Source of the DNA: Lysobacter enzymogenes
Lineage (GTDB): Bacteria > Pseudomonadota > Gammaproteobacteria > Xanthomonadales > Xanthomonadaceae
Reading direction: 5' to 3'
Assembly (NCBI RefSeq): GCF_023617245.1
Contig: NZ_CP067396.1
Span: 4,858,501-4,922,500, forward strand
Length of the DNA stretch: 64,000 nucleotides
Each line of letters opens with the position of its first letter. Position 1 is the first letter of the stretch. Shown piece after piece: positions 36,926 through 45,970 of the stretch. A program made the position numbers and the translations under genes. Under the pieces are notes generated by a model that searched no databases, had not been told where the DNA came from, and saw nothing but the letters and a program-made list of their open reading frames with translations.

Positions 36926-38260
36926 CTACGCCGCCCGCCGCTGCGCCATCAGCGCCTCGATCTCATCCGCGCTGCGCGCCAGCCGCGCGGTCAGCACTTC
37001 GTGGCCTTCCTTGGTGATCGCGACGTCGTCCTCGGTGCGGATGCCGATGCCGCGCCAGCGCGGCTCCACGGTGCTGTCGTCGGGCGAGACGTACAGGCCC
37101 GGCTCGATGGTGAACACCATGCCCGGTTCGAGCAGGCGCGACTCGCCGTCGATGCGGTACTCGCCGACGTCGTGCACGTCCATGCCCAGCCAATGCCCGG
37201 TCTTGTGCCGGTAAAAACGCTTGTAGCCGCCCTCGGCGAGGTTGCGCTCCAGGCTGCCCTTGAGCAGGCCCAGCCGCAGCAGGCCTTCGGTCAAGGTCTC
37301 GACCGCGGCCAAGTGCCCGGTTTCGTACGCCACGCCCGGCCGCGCCTGCGCCAGCGCCGCGGCCTGGGCCGCGCCGACTAGGTCGTGCAGCGCGCGCTGT
37401 TCGGCGCTGAAGCGGCCGTTGACCGGGAAGGTGCGGGTGATGTCGGCCGCGTAGCCGCGATACTCGGCGCCGGCGTCGATCAGGATCAGGTCGCCGTCGC
37501 GGGCCTGGGCGTTGTTGGCGCGGTAATGCAGCACGCAGGCGTTGGCGCCGGCGCCGACGATGCTGCCGTAAGCGGATTCGGCCTCATGCCGGCGGAACAC
37601 GCATTCGATCTCGGCCTGCAGTTCGTACTCGTGCACGCCCGGCCGCGCCGCGCGCATCGCCGCCTCGTGGGCGAGCACGCTGATGTCGGCGGCGCGCTGC
37701 ATGAAGCGCAGTTCGTCGCGGTCCTTGAACAACCGCAGTTCGTCGAGCAGGTGCCCGAGCTCCAGGAATTCGTGCGGCGGCTGCGCGCCCTGGCGCACCA
37801 TCGCCCGCACCCGGTTGAGCCAGCCGATCAGCTTGAGGTCGAACTCGGCGTCGCGGCCGAAGTGGTAGTACACGCGCGAGCGACCTTCCAGCAGCCCGGG
37901 CAGGATGTCGTCGAGGTCGGTGATCGGGTACGCGTCGTCCAGGCCGAACGCCTCGACCGCGTCTTCCGGGCCGTAGCGCGGCCCGTCCCAGGCCTCGCGC
38001 TCGCGGTCGCGCTCGCGGCAGAACAGCAGCACCTCGCCGTGGACGCGGCCGGGCACCAGCACCAGCACCGACTCGGGCTCGGGGAAACCGCTGAGGTAGC
38101 TCAGGTCGGAGTCCTGGCGGAACGGGTAATGGGTGTCGCGGCTGCGGATCAGTTCGTGCGCGGACGGCACGATCACGATCGCGTCGGGGCCGGCCATTTC
38201 CATCAGCTGCCGGCGCCGGCGCGCGTGCGCCTTGGCCGGCATGGTCAGCGCCGCCAGCAT
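36926..38260 (-). CDS. pepP: Xaa-Pro aminopeptidase P (M24B)
   Basis: This 444-residue Mn-dependent enzyme removes the N-terminal residue from peptides with proline second. The creatinase N-domain contains SRDTHYPFRQDSDLSYLSGF (the PepP hallmark region). The metal ligands are Asp in LILIDAGAEY, Asp in AADITRTFPV, His in KTGHWLGMDVHD, Glu in FTIEPGLYV and Glu in IRTEDDVAI. It follows UPF0149 by one base, as in E. coli and Pseudomonas. The usual downstream ubiquinone genes (ubiH) are not here. A later ATG at 38242 (MPAKAHARRR) is also plausible. Confidence 0.95.
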   Translation of the reverse strand: MLAALTMPAKAHARRRRQLMEMAGPDAIVIVPSAHELIRSRDTHYPFRQDSDLSYLSGFPEPESVLVLVPGRVHGEVLLFCRERDREREAWDGPRYGPEDAVEAFGLDDAYPITDLDDILPGLLEGRSRVYYHFGRDAEFDLKLIGWLNRVRAMVRQGAQPPHEFLELGHLLDELRLFKDRDELRFMQRAADISVLAHEAAMRAARPGVHEYELQAEIECVFRRHEAESAYGSIVGAGANACVLHYRANNAQARDGDLILIDAGAEYRGYAADITRTFPVNGRFSAEQRALHDLVGAAQAAALAQARPGVAYETGHLAAVETLTEGLLRLGLLKGSLERNLAEGGYKRFYRHKTGHWLGMDVHDVGEYRIDGESRLLEPGMVFTIEPGLYVSPDDSTVEPRWRGIGIRTEDDVAITKEGHEVLTARLARSADEIEALMAQRRAA

Positions 38261-38261
38261 T

Positions 38262-38816
38262 TCAGTTCAGCCGCTGGCGGTGGCGCGCGGCCAGGGCCAC
38301 GTCGCCGTGCAGGCCGAGCGCGGCGACGCGGACGAATTCCTCCAGTTCCGCCAGCGCTTCCTCGTCTTCCTCGTCGCCCTCTTCCTGCGGCGCGGTGGCG
38401 GCGAACTTGGCCAGGTCGCCGAGCGCCTCGCGGCTTTCCTCCGACAGGTTCGGCGCCGCGCCCGCGGCCAGGCCGAAGCCGCCGAGGAAGCCGCGGCACC
38501 AGTCGAACAGCGCGCCGCTGCGTTCGCTCAGCGAGGCCTGGGCGTCGGGCAGCAGCAGTTCGAAGCCGAACTCGGCGTCGCCGATCTGCGCGACCGTGGC
38601 CACGCGCAGGCGGTCGAGCGCGCCGCCGGCGGCCGGGGTCGCGGCGGACGGGTCGGCGAGCACGCGCGCCGGCCATTCGCGCACGTCGGCGCCGCCGCCG
38701 GCGAGCCAGCCGCACAGCGCGCCGTGCAGTTCGGCGGCCGAAGTGCTGAGGGTCAGGGCCAGGCTTTCGGCCTCGACCTCGGACAACAGGGGAAGAGAAT
38801 TCGCGGGCACGGGCAC
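38262..38816 (-). CDS. ygfB: UPF0149 (YgfB) family protein
   Basis: The protein has 184 residues and is helical. It has the family N-terminus (SEVEAESLALTLSTSAAELH, GALCGWLAGG), FGFELLLPDAQASLSERSGA, FDWCRGFLGGFGLA and an acidic stretch EEGDEEDEEALAELEEF. YgfB-type proteins affect ampDh3/beta-lactamase regulation in Pseudomonas, but the general role is unclear. It is directly upstream of pepP. In relatives its other neighbour is TIGR02449/zapA; here 12.6 kb of other genes intervene. Confidence 0.92.
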   Translation of the reverse strand: MPVPANSLPLLSEVEAESLALTLSTSAAELHGALCGWLAGGGADVREWPARVLADPSAATPAAGGALDRLRVATVAQIGDAEFGFELLLPDAQASLSERSGALFDWCRGFLGGFGLAAGAAPNLSEESREALGDLAKFAATAPQEEGDEEDEEALAELEEFVRVAALGLHGDVALAARHRQRLN

Positions 38817-39021
38817 GCCATCAGGGGGATTGCGGCCAGTTTAGCGCGCGCGCGGCTTGCCGCGCCGGCCCTCACGCGGCCTACACACCGGCCCGGCCGC
38901 GGCCGCGCCAGCGCACGGTTTCGCGCGCGGTTGCGCCGGCGCAGCGCGACCGGGGCGCGCAAGTGCTTGTTGCCGCCATCGGCGCCTGCCTACACTGCGG
39001 CTCTTGCGTGCCTGCGCCACG

Positions 39022-42000
39022 GTGTCCGTGCGTCCCTCGTCCCCCGCCGCCCTGTTGACCGCCGTCCTGATCGCCCTGCTGTCGTGCGCGGCGGCGTGGC
39101 CGCAGCGCGTGGCGGCGGCGACCCGCGATTTCTACTTCTCGCGCCTGGGCAGCGAGCTGGGCCTGAGCCAGAACTCGGTCACCGCCTTCGCCCAGGACGC
39201 GCACGGCTTCGTCTGGGTCGGCACCCAGGGCGGCCTGCACCGCTACGACGGCCAGCGCTACCTCGCCTACCGCCACGATCCGCGCGACCCGGCCAGCCTG
39301 CCCGACAGCTACGTCACCGCGCTGGCGCTCGACGGCCAGCGCGCGCTGTGGGTCGGTACGCACTCGGAGTACCTGGCGCGGCTGGACCTGGCCAGCGGCA
39401 GCATCCACCGCTACGGCGCGCCCGAGTCGCAGGCCGGACGCCAGGTGGTGTCGCTGCTGCCGTGGCGCGAGCAGGTGCTGATCGGCACCCTCGCCGGGCT
39501 GGAACGGCTCGACCCGCAGACCGGCACGCGCGAGTTGTTGTTGGCGCTGCCCGGCGAAGCCACCCGTCCGGCGCCGTGGCAGGGCCTGGCCGAGGGCCGC
39601 GACGGCAGCGCCTGGTTCGCCAGCGCCGCCGGCCTGCACCGCATCCGCGTCGACGGCCGGGTCGAGCGCATCGGCGCGGCGATCGCGCTGCGCAGCGTGC
39701 TGATCGACCACCGCGGCGTGCTCTGGGCCGGCGGCGGCGACGGCCTGTACCGGCTCGACGGCCGCACCGGCGTGCTGGTCAAGATCGAGGACGAAGCCCT
39801 GGCCGGCCTGCGCGACGCGCGCGCCCTGGCCGAGGCGCCCGACCACCGCCTGTGGATCGCCGGTTTCGGCACCGGCCTGTACCGCTACGACCCGCAGACC
39901 GGCCACAGCCAGCGCGTCCACGCCGAGCCCGGAGTCGAGGCCAGCCTGCCGGAAGACACCGTCGATGCGCTGATGATCGACCACGGCGGCCTGCTGTGGG
40001 CCGGCGGCATCTTCCGCGGCGTGGCCGTGGCCGATCCGCGCGGCACCCGTTTCAGCTATGTGCTCGACCTGGAGGACGCGCGCCCGGACCGCGCCGCCGC
40101 CGACGCCAGCATCCGCGCCCTGGCCCAGGACGACAGCGGCGCGATCTGGATCGGCACCGACAACGCCCACCTGCGCCGCTACGACCTGTCCGGCGACCGC
40201 TTCCAGGACATGACCTCGCTGCTGCCGGCGAACGCACGCCAAGTGACCGCGATCGCGCGCCAGCCCGAAACCGGGCCCGCCGATGCCGACGCGGCCACGG
40301 CGACCGCCAGTGACGCGCCCAAACCGGTGCCGCCGGGCCGGCTGTGGCTGGCCACCTCCGGCGGCCTGTTGCGGCTGGACCCGGGCACCGGCCGGATCGA
40401 GCCGGTCGACCTGCGCGGCTACAAGGACGCCGCCCTGCGCAGCCTGCGCTTCGCCCGCGACGGCAGCCTGTGGCTGGGCAGCGACGACATCGGCGCGCTG
40501 CATTACCTGCCCGACAGCGGCGTGCTGGTGCGCTACGCCTACCGCGAGGGCGATCCCAAGGGCCTGAGCCATCCGCGCGTCAACGCGATCCTGGAGGACC
40601 GCAACGGACGCATCTGGTTCGGCACCGGCGACGGCCTGGACCTGCTCGATCCCAAGACCGGCTACCTGCGCCATTACCGCCACGTCACCGACCAGGCCGA
40701 CAGCCTGCCCGGCAACGTGGTGCGCGCGCTGCACCAGTCCGCCGACGGCTCGATCTGGGTCGGCACTCCGGCCGGACTGAGCCGGGTGGTGGAATTCGGC
40801 GACGGCCGCATCCGCTTCGAGCACCCGCTGGCCGAAGTGCTCGGCGACCATCCGGTGCCGGTGGTGTTCACCATCGCCGAGCGTCCCGACGGCCGCCTGT
40901 GGCTGGGCACCGACACCGGCATCCTGCGCTTCGACCCGGGCGCCTCGCTGGTGCGCCGCTACGGCCTGGCCGACGGCCTGCAGGACCTGGAATTCAACGC
41001 CGGCGCGGTCGCCGCGCTGGCCGACGGGCGCCTGGCCTTCGGCGGCGTGCGCGGGCTCAACCTGTTCGATCCGGCGCGCATCGCCGACTCGCGCTACACC
41101 CCGCCGGTGCGCCTGCTCGGCGCCTGGATCGGCTCGGACACCAGCGCCGGCTCCAGCGCGCTGTGGCAATCGTCCAAGCTCGAAATCCCCGACGGCGCCG
41201 GCATCCTGCGCCTGCGCATCGGCGCGCTCGACTTCGGCCCCAACAGCGGCATCCGCTATCGCTACCGCATGGACGGGTTCGACCGCGACTGGATCGACAA
41301 CGGCCCGCGCCAGGACATCACCTACACCCGCCTGCCGCCGGGACGCTATCTGTTCCGCGCCCAGTCGACCAACCGCGACGGGGTCTGGAACACCCAGGAA
41401 CTGACCATCCCGGTCGGCGTCGACCCGCCGCTGTGGCGGCACCCGCTGGCGATCGCCGCCCTGGCGCTGGCCGCGCTCGGCCTGCTGCTGAGCTTCGGCT
41501 GGCGCTGGCACCGCGCGCGCCAGCGCGAACGCGGCTACTTCACCCAGATCCGCGAACGCGAAGAACGCCTGAAACTGGCGCTGTGGGCGTCCGGCGAACA
41601 GTTCTGGGACTACGACCTCAAGCGCCGCGAGCTGCACCGCATGCGCGTGGACGATCACAACGCGCAATCGCCCGAGATCGGCGTGCAGGCCGACATCGCC
41701 GACGATCACGAGATCCACCCCGACGACCTGCCGCGGGTCGCCGAGCTGCTGCGCAAGCACCTCAAGGGCGACGCCGCGCTGTTCCTGTCCGAGCACCGCA
41801 TGCGCACGCCGAAGGGCGACTGGGGCTGGGTGCGGGCGCGCGGCCGGGTGGTCGAGCGCGACGGCGAAGGCCATCCGGTGCGCGTGGCCGGCACCGGCCG
41901 CGACGTCACCGCGGTGCGCAGCGCCGAGCGCGAACGCCGCATCGCCAGCGAAGTGCTGCGCTCGATGGCCGAGGCGGTGGCGGTGTTCGACCGCGACTTC

Positions 42001-43626
42001 GTGTTCGTCTCGATCAACCCCGCGTTCTCGCGCATGACCGGCTATCCCGAGGGCGAGGTCATCGGCCAGACCACCGGCCTGCTCGACAGCCGCCAGCACG
42101 ATCCGGAGTTCTATTCGGACATGCGCGACGAGCTGCAGCGCAGCGGCCGCTGGTCCGGCGAGATCTGGCAGCAGCGCAAGGACGGCAACGAGTTCCTGTG
42201 CTGGCTGCAGGCGTCCATCGTGCTCGACAGCAGCGGCCAGCGCGGCCACTACGTCGCGGTGCTGACCGACATCACCGACCAGAAACGCGCCGAGCAGGAA
42301 CTGCGCTACCTGGCCAACTACGACACCCTCACCAGCCTGCCCAACCGCACGCTGCTGTCGGAGCGGCTGTCGCGGGCGATCGTGCGCGCGCGCCGCCACG
42401 GCCACCGCATCGCCCTGCTGTTCCTCGACCTGGACCGGTTCAAGGACATCAACGACTCGCTCGGCCACGCCGCCGGCGACCGCATCCTGCGCGCGGCCGC
42501 GGTGCGGCTGCAGGAAACCGTCGGCGCCGAACACACCGTGGCGCGCCTGGGCGGCGACGAGTTCACCGTGGTGCTGGAGAACCTGGACACGCCCGAGCAG
42601 GCCGAGGACGTGGCCCGGCGCATCATCAAGGCGTTCGAAGCGCCGCTGGACTTCGACGAACGCCACGACGTGGCGATCTCGCCGTCGATCGGCATCAGCG
42701 TCTATCCCGACCATGCGCAGGTGCCGACCGACCTGCTCAAGCACGCCGACACCGCGATGTACCAGGCCAAGGCCGCCGGCCGGCGCACCTTCATGCGCTA
42801 CACCGAGGCGATGGACATCGAGATCCGCCAGCGCGCGACGATTTCCGCGGCGCTGCGCAAGGTGCTCGACCGCAACGAACTGCGGCTGGTGTTCCAGCCG
42901 CGGCTGTCGCTGCCGGAAGCGCGCATCACCGGCGTGGAAGCGCTGCTGCGCTGGCACAGCGCCGAATACGGCAACATCCCGCCGACCCAGTTCATCCCGC
43001 TGGCCGAGGAAAGCGGGCTGATCCTGGAGATCGGCGAGTGGGCGATGCGCGAGGCCTGCAGCCGCCTGCGCCAGTGGCGCCAGCACGGGCTCGACCAGCT
43101 GTCGGTGTCGGTCAACGTCTCGGCGATCCAGCTGCTGCGCGGCGACCTGCCGAAGATGGTCGCCCGCGCGCTCAGCGAGAGCGGCATCCCGCCGTGGCGG
43201 CTGGAGCTGGAACTGACCGAAAGCGTGGTCATGTCCAACGCCGCGCACACCTCCAACACCATGCAGGCGCTGCGCGAACTCGGCGTGGCGCTGGCGGTGG
43301 ACGACTTCGGCACCGGCTATTCGTCGCTCGCGTATCTCAAGCGCCTGCCGATCAACACATTGAAGATCGACAAAGAGTTCATCAGCGACCTGACCCGCGA
43401 TCCCGACGACGAAGCCATCACCACCACCGTCATCACCATGGCCCACTCGCTGGGCCTGAACGTGGTCGCCGAGGGCGTCGAACTCGAAGAGCAGATGGAA
43501 TTCCTGCGCGCGCACGGCTGCGACGAGATCCAGGGCTACTGGCTGGCCAAGCCGCTGGAAGCCGACGCCTGCCTGGCCTTCATCAAGCAATGGCAGCCGC
43601 CGCAGAACGTGCGCGCCGCGTTCTGA
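39022..43626 (+). CDS. Propeller/Y_Y_Y sensor with PAS, GGDEF and EAL domains
   Basis: This giant (about 1534-residue) membrane c-di-GMP signalling protein starts with a signal peptide (LLTAVLIALLSCAAAWP). Two beta-propellers of 'two-component regulator' repeats follow over ~40-700 (GLSQNSVTAFAQDAHGFVWV; repeated xGxLWxGxxxGLxRYD), then a Y_Y_Y domain (FDRDWIDNGPRQDITYTRLP). A transmembrane helix lies at ~806-826, with two PAS domains at ~850-1090. GGDEF (RLGGDEFTVV, ~1174) and EAL (GVEALLRWH, ~1305; DDFGTGYSSLAYLKRLPINT) complete it. Both output domains keep their signature residues. The start is uncertain: GTG at 39022 or 39028, or TTG at 39004. The propeller probably senses an envelope or extracellular cue. 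Confidence 0.93.
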   Translation: MSVRPSSPAALLTAVLIALLSCAAAWPQRVAAATRDFYFSRLGSELGLSQNSVTAFAQDAHGFVWVGTQGGLHRYDGQRYLAYRHDPRDPASLPDSYVTALALDGQRALWVGTHSEYLARLDLASGSIHRYGAPESQAGRQVVSLLPWREQVLIGTLAGLERLDPQTGTRELLLALPGEATRPAPWQGLAEGRDGSAWFASAAGLHRIRVDGRVERIGAAIALRSVLIDHRGVLWAGGGDGLYRLDGRTGVLVKIEDEALAGLRDARALAEAPDHRLWIAGFGTGLYRYDPQTGHSQRVHAEPGVEASLPEDTVDALMIDHGGLLWAGGIFRGVAVADPRGTRFSYVLDLEDARPDRAAADASIRALAQDDSGAIWIGTDNAHLRRYDLSGDRFQDMTSLLPANARQVTAIARQPETGPADADAATATASDAPKPVPPGRLWLATSGGLLRLDPGTGRIEPVDLRGYKDAALRSLRFARDGSLWLGSDDIGALHYLPDSGVLVRYAYREGDPKGLSHPRVNAILEDRNGRIWFGTGDGLDLLDPKTGYLRHYRHVTDQADSLPGNVVRALHQSADGSIWVGTPAGLSRVVEFGDGRIRFEHPLAEVLGDHPVPVVFTIAERPDGRLWLGTDTGILRFDPGASLVRRYGLADGLQDLEFNAGAVAALADGRLAFGGVRGLNLFDPARIADSRYTPPVRLLGAWIGSDTSAGSSALWQSSKLEIPDGAGILRLRIGALDFGPNSGIRYRYRMDGFDRDWIDNGPRQDITYTRLPPGRYLFRAQSTNRDGVWNTQELTIPVGVDPPLWRHPLAIAALALAALGLLLSFGWRWHRARQRERGYFTQIREREERLKLALWASGEQFWDYDLKRRELHRMRVDDHNAQSPEIGVQADIADDHEIHPDDLPRVAELLRKHLKGDAALFLSEHRMRTPKGDWGWVRARGRVVERDGEGHPVRVAGTGRDVTAVRSAERERRIASEVLRSMAEAVAVFDRDFVFVSINPAFSRMTGYPEGEVIGQTTGLLDSRQHDPEFYSDMRDELQRSGRWSGEIWQQRKDGNEFLCWLQASIVLDSSGQRGHYVAVLTDITDQKRAEQELRYLANYDTLTSLPNRTLLSERLSRAIVRARRHGHRIALLFLDLDRFKDINDSLGHAAGDRILRAAAVRLQETVGAEHTVARLGGDEFTVVLENLDTPEQAEDVARRIIKAFEAPLDFDERHDVAISPSIGISVYPDHAQVPTDLLKHADTAMYQAKAAGRRTFMRYTEAMDIEIRQRATISAALRKVLDRNELRLVFQPRLSLPEARITGVEALLRWHSAEYGNIPPTQFIPLAEESGLILEIGEWAMREACSRLRQWRQHGLDQLSVSVNVSAIQLLRGDLPKMVARALSESGIPPWRLELELTESVVMSNAAHTSNTMQALRELGVALAVDDFGTGYSSLAYLKRLPINTLKIDKEFISDLTRDPDDEAITTTVITMAHSLGLNVVAEGVELEEQMEFLRAHGCDEIQGYWLAKPLEADACLAFIKQWQPPQNVRAAF

Positions 43627-43663
43627 GCGCCTTCGGCGGCGGGCCTGCGGGCCCGATGTCTTA

Positions 43664-43760
43664 GCTCTTGTGGGAGGGCCTTCAGGCCCGATGCTCTCGT
43701 TTCATATCGCGGCGAACTGACCGGAAGGCATCGGGCCTGAAGGCCCTCCCACAACAGCCC
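43664..43760. repeat. Family A palindrome (C/G type)
   Basis: GTGGGAGGGCCTTCAGGCCC on the left pairs with GGGCCTGAAGGCCCTCCCAC on the right, with the centre TCATATCGCGGCGAACTGA. The arms are nearly perfect. The remaining 43761-43970 holds no gene. Confidence 0.9.
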
Positions 43761-43973
43761 TGCCATGACAGCGCTCCCGCAAGCGCCGCGTCGCCGCGCG
43801 TCCCGCGACCTTCCCTGAGGGTCTATGTGCGAACGCGACCGCGGTCACGCCGCGAACGCGGCGCAATGCCGCACAACCCCCATGGATTCGCGTCCGGCAA
43901 CGGCAGATCGACCGAACATTTCGGATTAGCCAATCCGGTCAATATTCATCCGGACCTCACACCCGCGGAAAGG

Positions 43974-44005
43974 CTTGACCCTGGACTATGGTCCAGACCG
44001 AACAC
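43974..44005 (+). promoter_or_regulatory. MerR-type promoter/operator of the regulator-flc operon
   Basis: TTGACC (43974-43979) is followed by the dyad CTGGACTATGGTCCAG (43980-43995) and a poor -10 (GAACAC) after a 19-base spacer. A 19-base spacer with a dyad between the two hexamers is the hallmark of MerR-activated promoters. It lies 40 bases before the regulator start. No second such site is visible upstream of the biosynthetic genes, which suggests one long operon. Confidence 0.75.
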
Positions 44006-44044
44006 TGGCGACGCACCGGGCGCCTTACGACACGGAGGTGGGAG

Positions 44045-44686
44045 TTGAAGATCGGGGAGTTCGCGCAACGCGTCGGGGTCGGCATCGACACCGTGCGCTA
44101 CTACGAACGGCAGGGCCTGCTGCCGCTGCCGATGCGGCAGCTGTCGGGCTATCGGCGCTTCGAAACCAAGGACGTGGCGCGGCTGCAGTTCGTCCGCCGC
44201 GCCAAGAGCCTGGGCTTCACCCTCGCCGAGATCCGCGAACTGCTGGCCCTGCTCGGCAGCCGCGGCAGCGACATGGCCGGGGTCAAGGCGGCGACCACGC
44301 AGAAACTCGCCGACGTCGAAGCCAAGCTCGCCGAGCTCGTGCACATCCGCGACCTGCTGCAAATGCTGCTCGATTCGTGTCCCGGCCGCGGTGCGGTCGA
44401 ATGTTGTCCGATAGTCAACGCCTTGGAGGGAGAGAAGCACATGAGCGGTCCGCATCCATTGGAGAAACCGTCCGATGGCACCACAGCCCCGCAGCGCAGC
44501 TGTTGCTCGGCCGCGCGCACCTGCGAGACGCAGGACGCCGCCAGCGCGGTCGATCCGATCTGCGGCATGCAGGTGAACATCGAAACCACGCAACACCACG
44601 CCGAGCAGTCGGGCGTGGGCTACTACTTCTGCTCGGCGCAATGCCGCCAGCAGTTCCTGGAATCCGGCGCGCCGGCCGCGCGCTGA
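44045..44686 (+). CDS. CueR-like MerR regulator fused to a YHS domain
   Basis: This 213-residue protein is a MerR-family metal sensor. Residues 1-123 align without gaps to E. coli CueR: helix-turn-helix GEFAQRVGVGIDTVRYYERQ, a long dimer helix, and the metal loop with Cys112 and Cys120 (SCPGRGAVECCPI) at the same numbers as in CueR. The CueR Ser77 position is Met77, not the Cys of divalent-metal sensors, which favours Cu(I)/Ag(I). A Cys-rich linker (RSCCSAARTC) leads to a YHS domain (DPICGMQV...YYFCSAQC, Cys173/196/200), a metal-binding module of copper-handling proteins. The TTG start is chosen for GGAGG upstream and CueR-like length. Confidence 0.88.
   Translation: MKIGEFAQRVGVGIDTVRYYERQGLLPLPMRQLSGYRRFETKDVARLQFVRRAKSLGFTLAEIRELLALLGSRGSDMAGVKAATTQKLADVEAKLAELVHIRDLLQMLLDSCPGRGAVECCPIVNALEGEKHMSGPHPLEKPSDGTTAPQRSCCSAARTCETQDAASAVDPICGMQVNIETTQHHAEQSGVGYYFCSAQCRQQFLESGAPAAR
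44426..44443 (+). promoter_or_regulatory. Internal ribosome binding site for a stand-alone YHS product
   Basis: GGAGGGAGAG precedes an in-frame ATG at 44441 at normal spacing. Initiation there would give an 81-residue protein (MSGPHPLEKPSDG...) consisting only of the Cys-rich linker and the YHS domain. Confidence 0.5.
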
Positions 44687-44935
44687 GACTCCGGGCGACA
44701 AGGGGACGGCCGCTCGCCCACGCCGGGCGGCCGTAGCGCCGGGGCCGCGCCGCATCGCGGCGGCCGACGCGCCGTTCGGGGCTTCAACCGTTTCGACGTT
44801 GCAAAGACTCGCCCAGGTCGCGACCGCATCGGTCGCGGCGCGTCCGCCTGCGCGTCCGCCTGCGTTTCCGCGACAGGCCGCGCAGCCTTCCATCCGCCAG
44901 CCGAACCATCCATCCGCCAGCCCAAAGGGGAACAC

Positions 44936-45961
44936 ATGAGCGCCACCCGCATGATCCTCGACGACACTCACGCCGCCGTACCGCAACCGCCGTCCGCGCC
45001 GCACTCGGCCCTGGCCGCGGCGCCCGAATCGCTCATCCAGGCACTGCGTCCGGACGCGTCCTACGCGCAACTCGCGCTCGCCGCCGACGAACTGCTGGCG
45101 CTGACCCGCCGCGGCCTGGCCGGCGACTCCGCGGCCTACGCGCAGTACCAGTCGATCCTGCTCGACCTGCACCTGCCGGCCGATCCGGCCAGCGAGCCGA
45201 CCCGGCGCTGGCTCGCCAGCCAGGTCTATCGGGTCGAAGACGAATTCGCCCCCGCGCTGCCCGACTTCCAGCCGGTGCCGGTGGAACAGTTCCGCGCCGC
45301 CATCGACGCCGAAATCGAATCGCGCACCCGCGTGCGCCACCCGATGTCGCAATACCTGTTCCAGGGCCAACCCTCCGAGCGGGACGTGCGCTTCTTCCTC
45401 GAGCACCACTGGATCCGCTCGTACAACTTCTACAGCCTGCTGGCCGAGCTGGCGTTCCGCTTCGAGGACATCCGCGACGCCTCGGTGTTCTACCGCAACC
45501 TCTACGGCGAAGCCGGCGCGGAAACGCCCGATCGCTCGCATCCGGCGCTGCTCTCGCACCTGATGACCCACTTCGATATCCCGCTGCGGATCGACTTCGC
45601 CGCGCTGCACCCGCTGGAAAAGGCCTACCTCAACAACCGCATCCGCTGCGTGCGCCACACCGACGTGGCCTGGGGCCTGTCGCTGCTGTACGCGGTCGAA
45701 TCGGTCAGCTGCGTCAACCACCTGCGCATCTACGAGCTGCTGCAGCGCATGGGCGTGCCCGAGGGACCGAGCGAGTTCCACCGCCTGCACGGCACCCAGG
45801 ACGAGATCGACACCGAGGAGATGTGGGAGCTGATCGCCAAGTACGCGCAAAGCGAAACCTTCCAGCGCACCTTCATGCAGTCGCTGGCCCGCCACTTCGA
45901 CATCAACCGCGCCTACTTCGATCTGCTGTGGCGCCAGATGCAAGGCCCCTCCTTCCACTGA
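44936..45961 (+). CDS. flcE: HDO-family iron enzyme, FlcE-like
   Basis: This 341-residue heme-oxygenase-like diiron oxidase/oxygenase (HDO) is the first enzyme gene of a cluster with the fluopsin C inventory. In that pathway two such iron enzymes decarboxylate, N-hydroxylate and excise a methylene from a cysteine-derived substrate. Ligand-type residues visible are YGEAGAETPDRSHPALL (Glu and His), VESVSCVNHLRIYE (Glu-x6-His) and HGTQDEID (His-x3-Asp-x2-Asp). The ATG is preceded by AAAGGGG. It shares the whole fold with the next gene (GDSAAYAQYQSILLDL versus GDRDAHHEYQKLLYIL), so they are old paralogues. The E/D assignment rests on gene order. Confidence 0.78.
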   Translation: MSATRMILDDTHAAVPQPPSAPHSALAAAPESLIQALRPDASYAQLALAADELLALTRRGLAGDSAAYAQYQSILLDLHLPADPASEPTRRWLASQVYRVEDEFAPALPDFQPVPVEQFRAAIDAEIESRTRVRHPMSQYLFQGQPSERDVRFFLEHHWIRSYNFYSLLAELAFRFEDIRDASVFYRNLYGEAGAETPDRSHPALLSHLMTHFDIPLRIDFAALHPLEKAYLNNRIRCVRHTDVAWGLSLLYAVESVSCVNHLRIYELLQRMGVPEGPSEFHRLHGTQDEIDTEEMWELIAKYAQSETFQRTFMQSLARHFDINRAYFDLLWRQMQGPSFH

Positions 45962-45970
45962 GCCCACGCC

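Noticed and set aside
38881..43590. A 1569-codon open frame antisense to the GGDEF-EAL gene, and similar long antisense frames at 11556-15962 and 46827-49985
   Set aside because: They are mirror images of high-GC codon usage. The translations are low-complexity Ala/Arg/Gly/His/Gln with no motifs, whereas the opposite strand encodes complete recognisable proteins.
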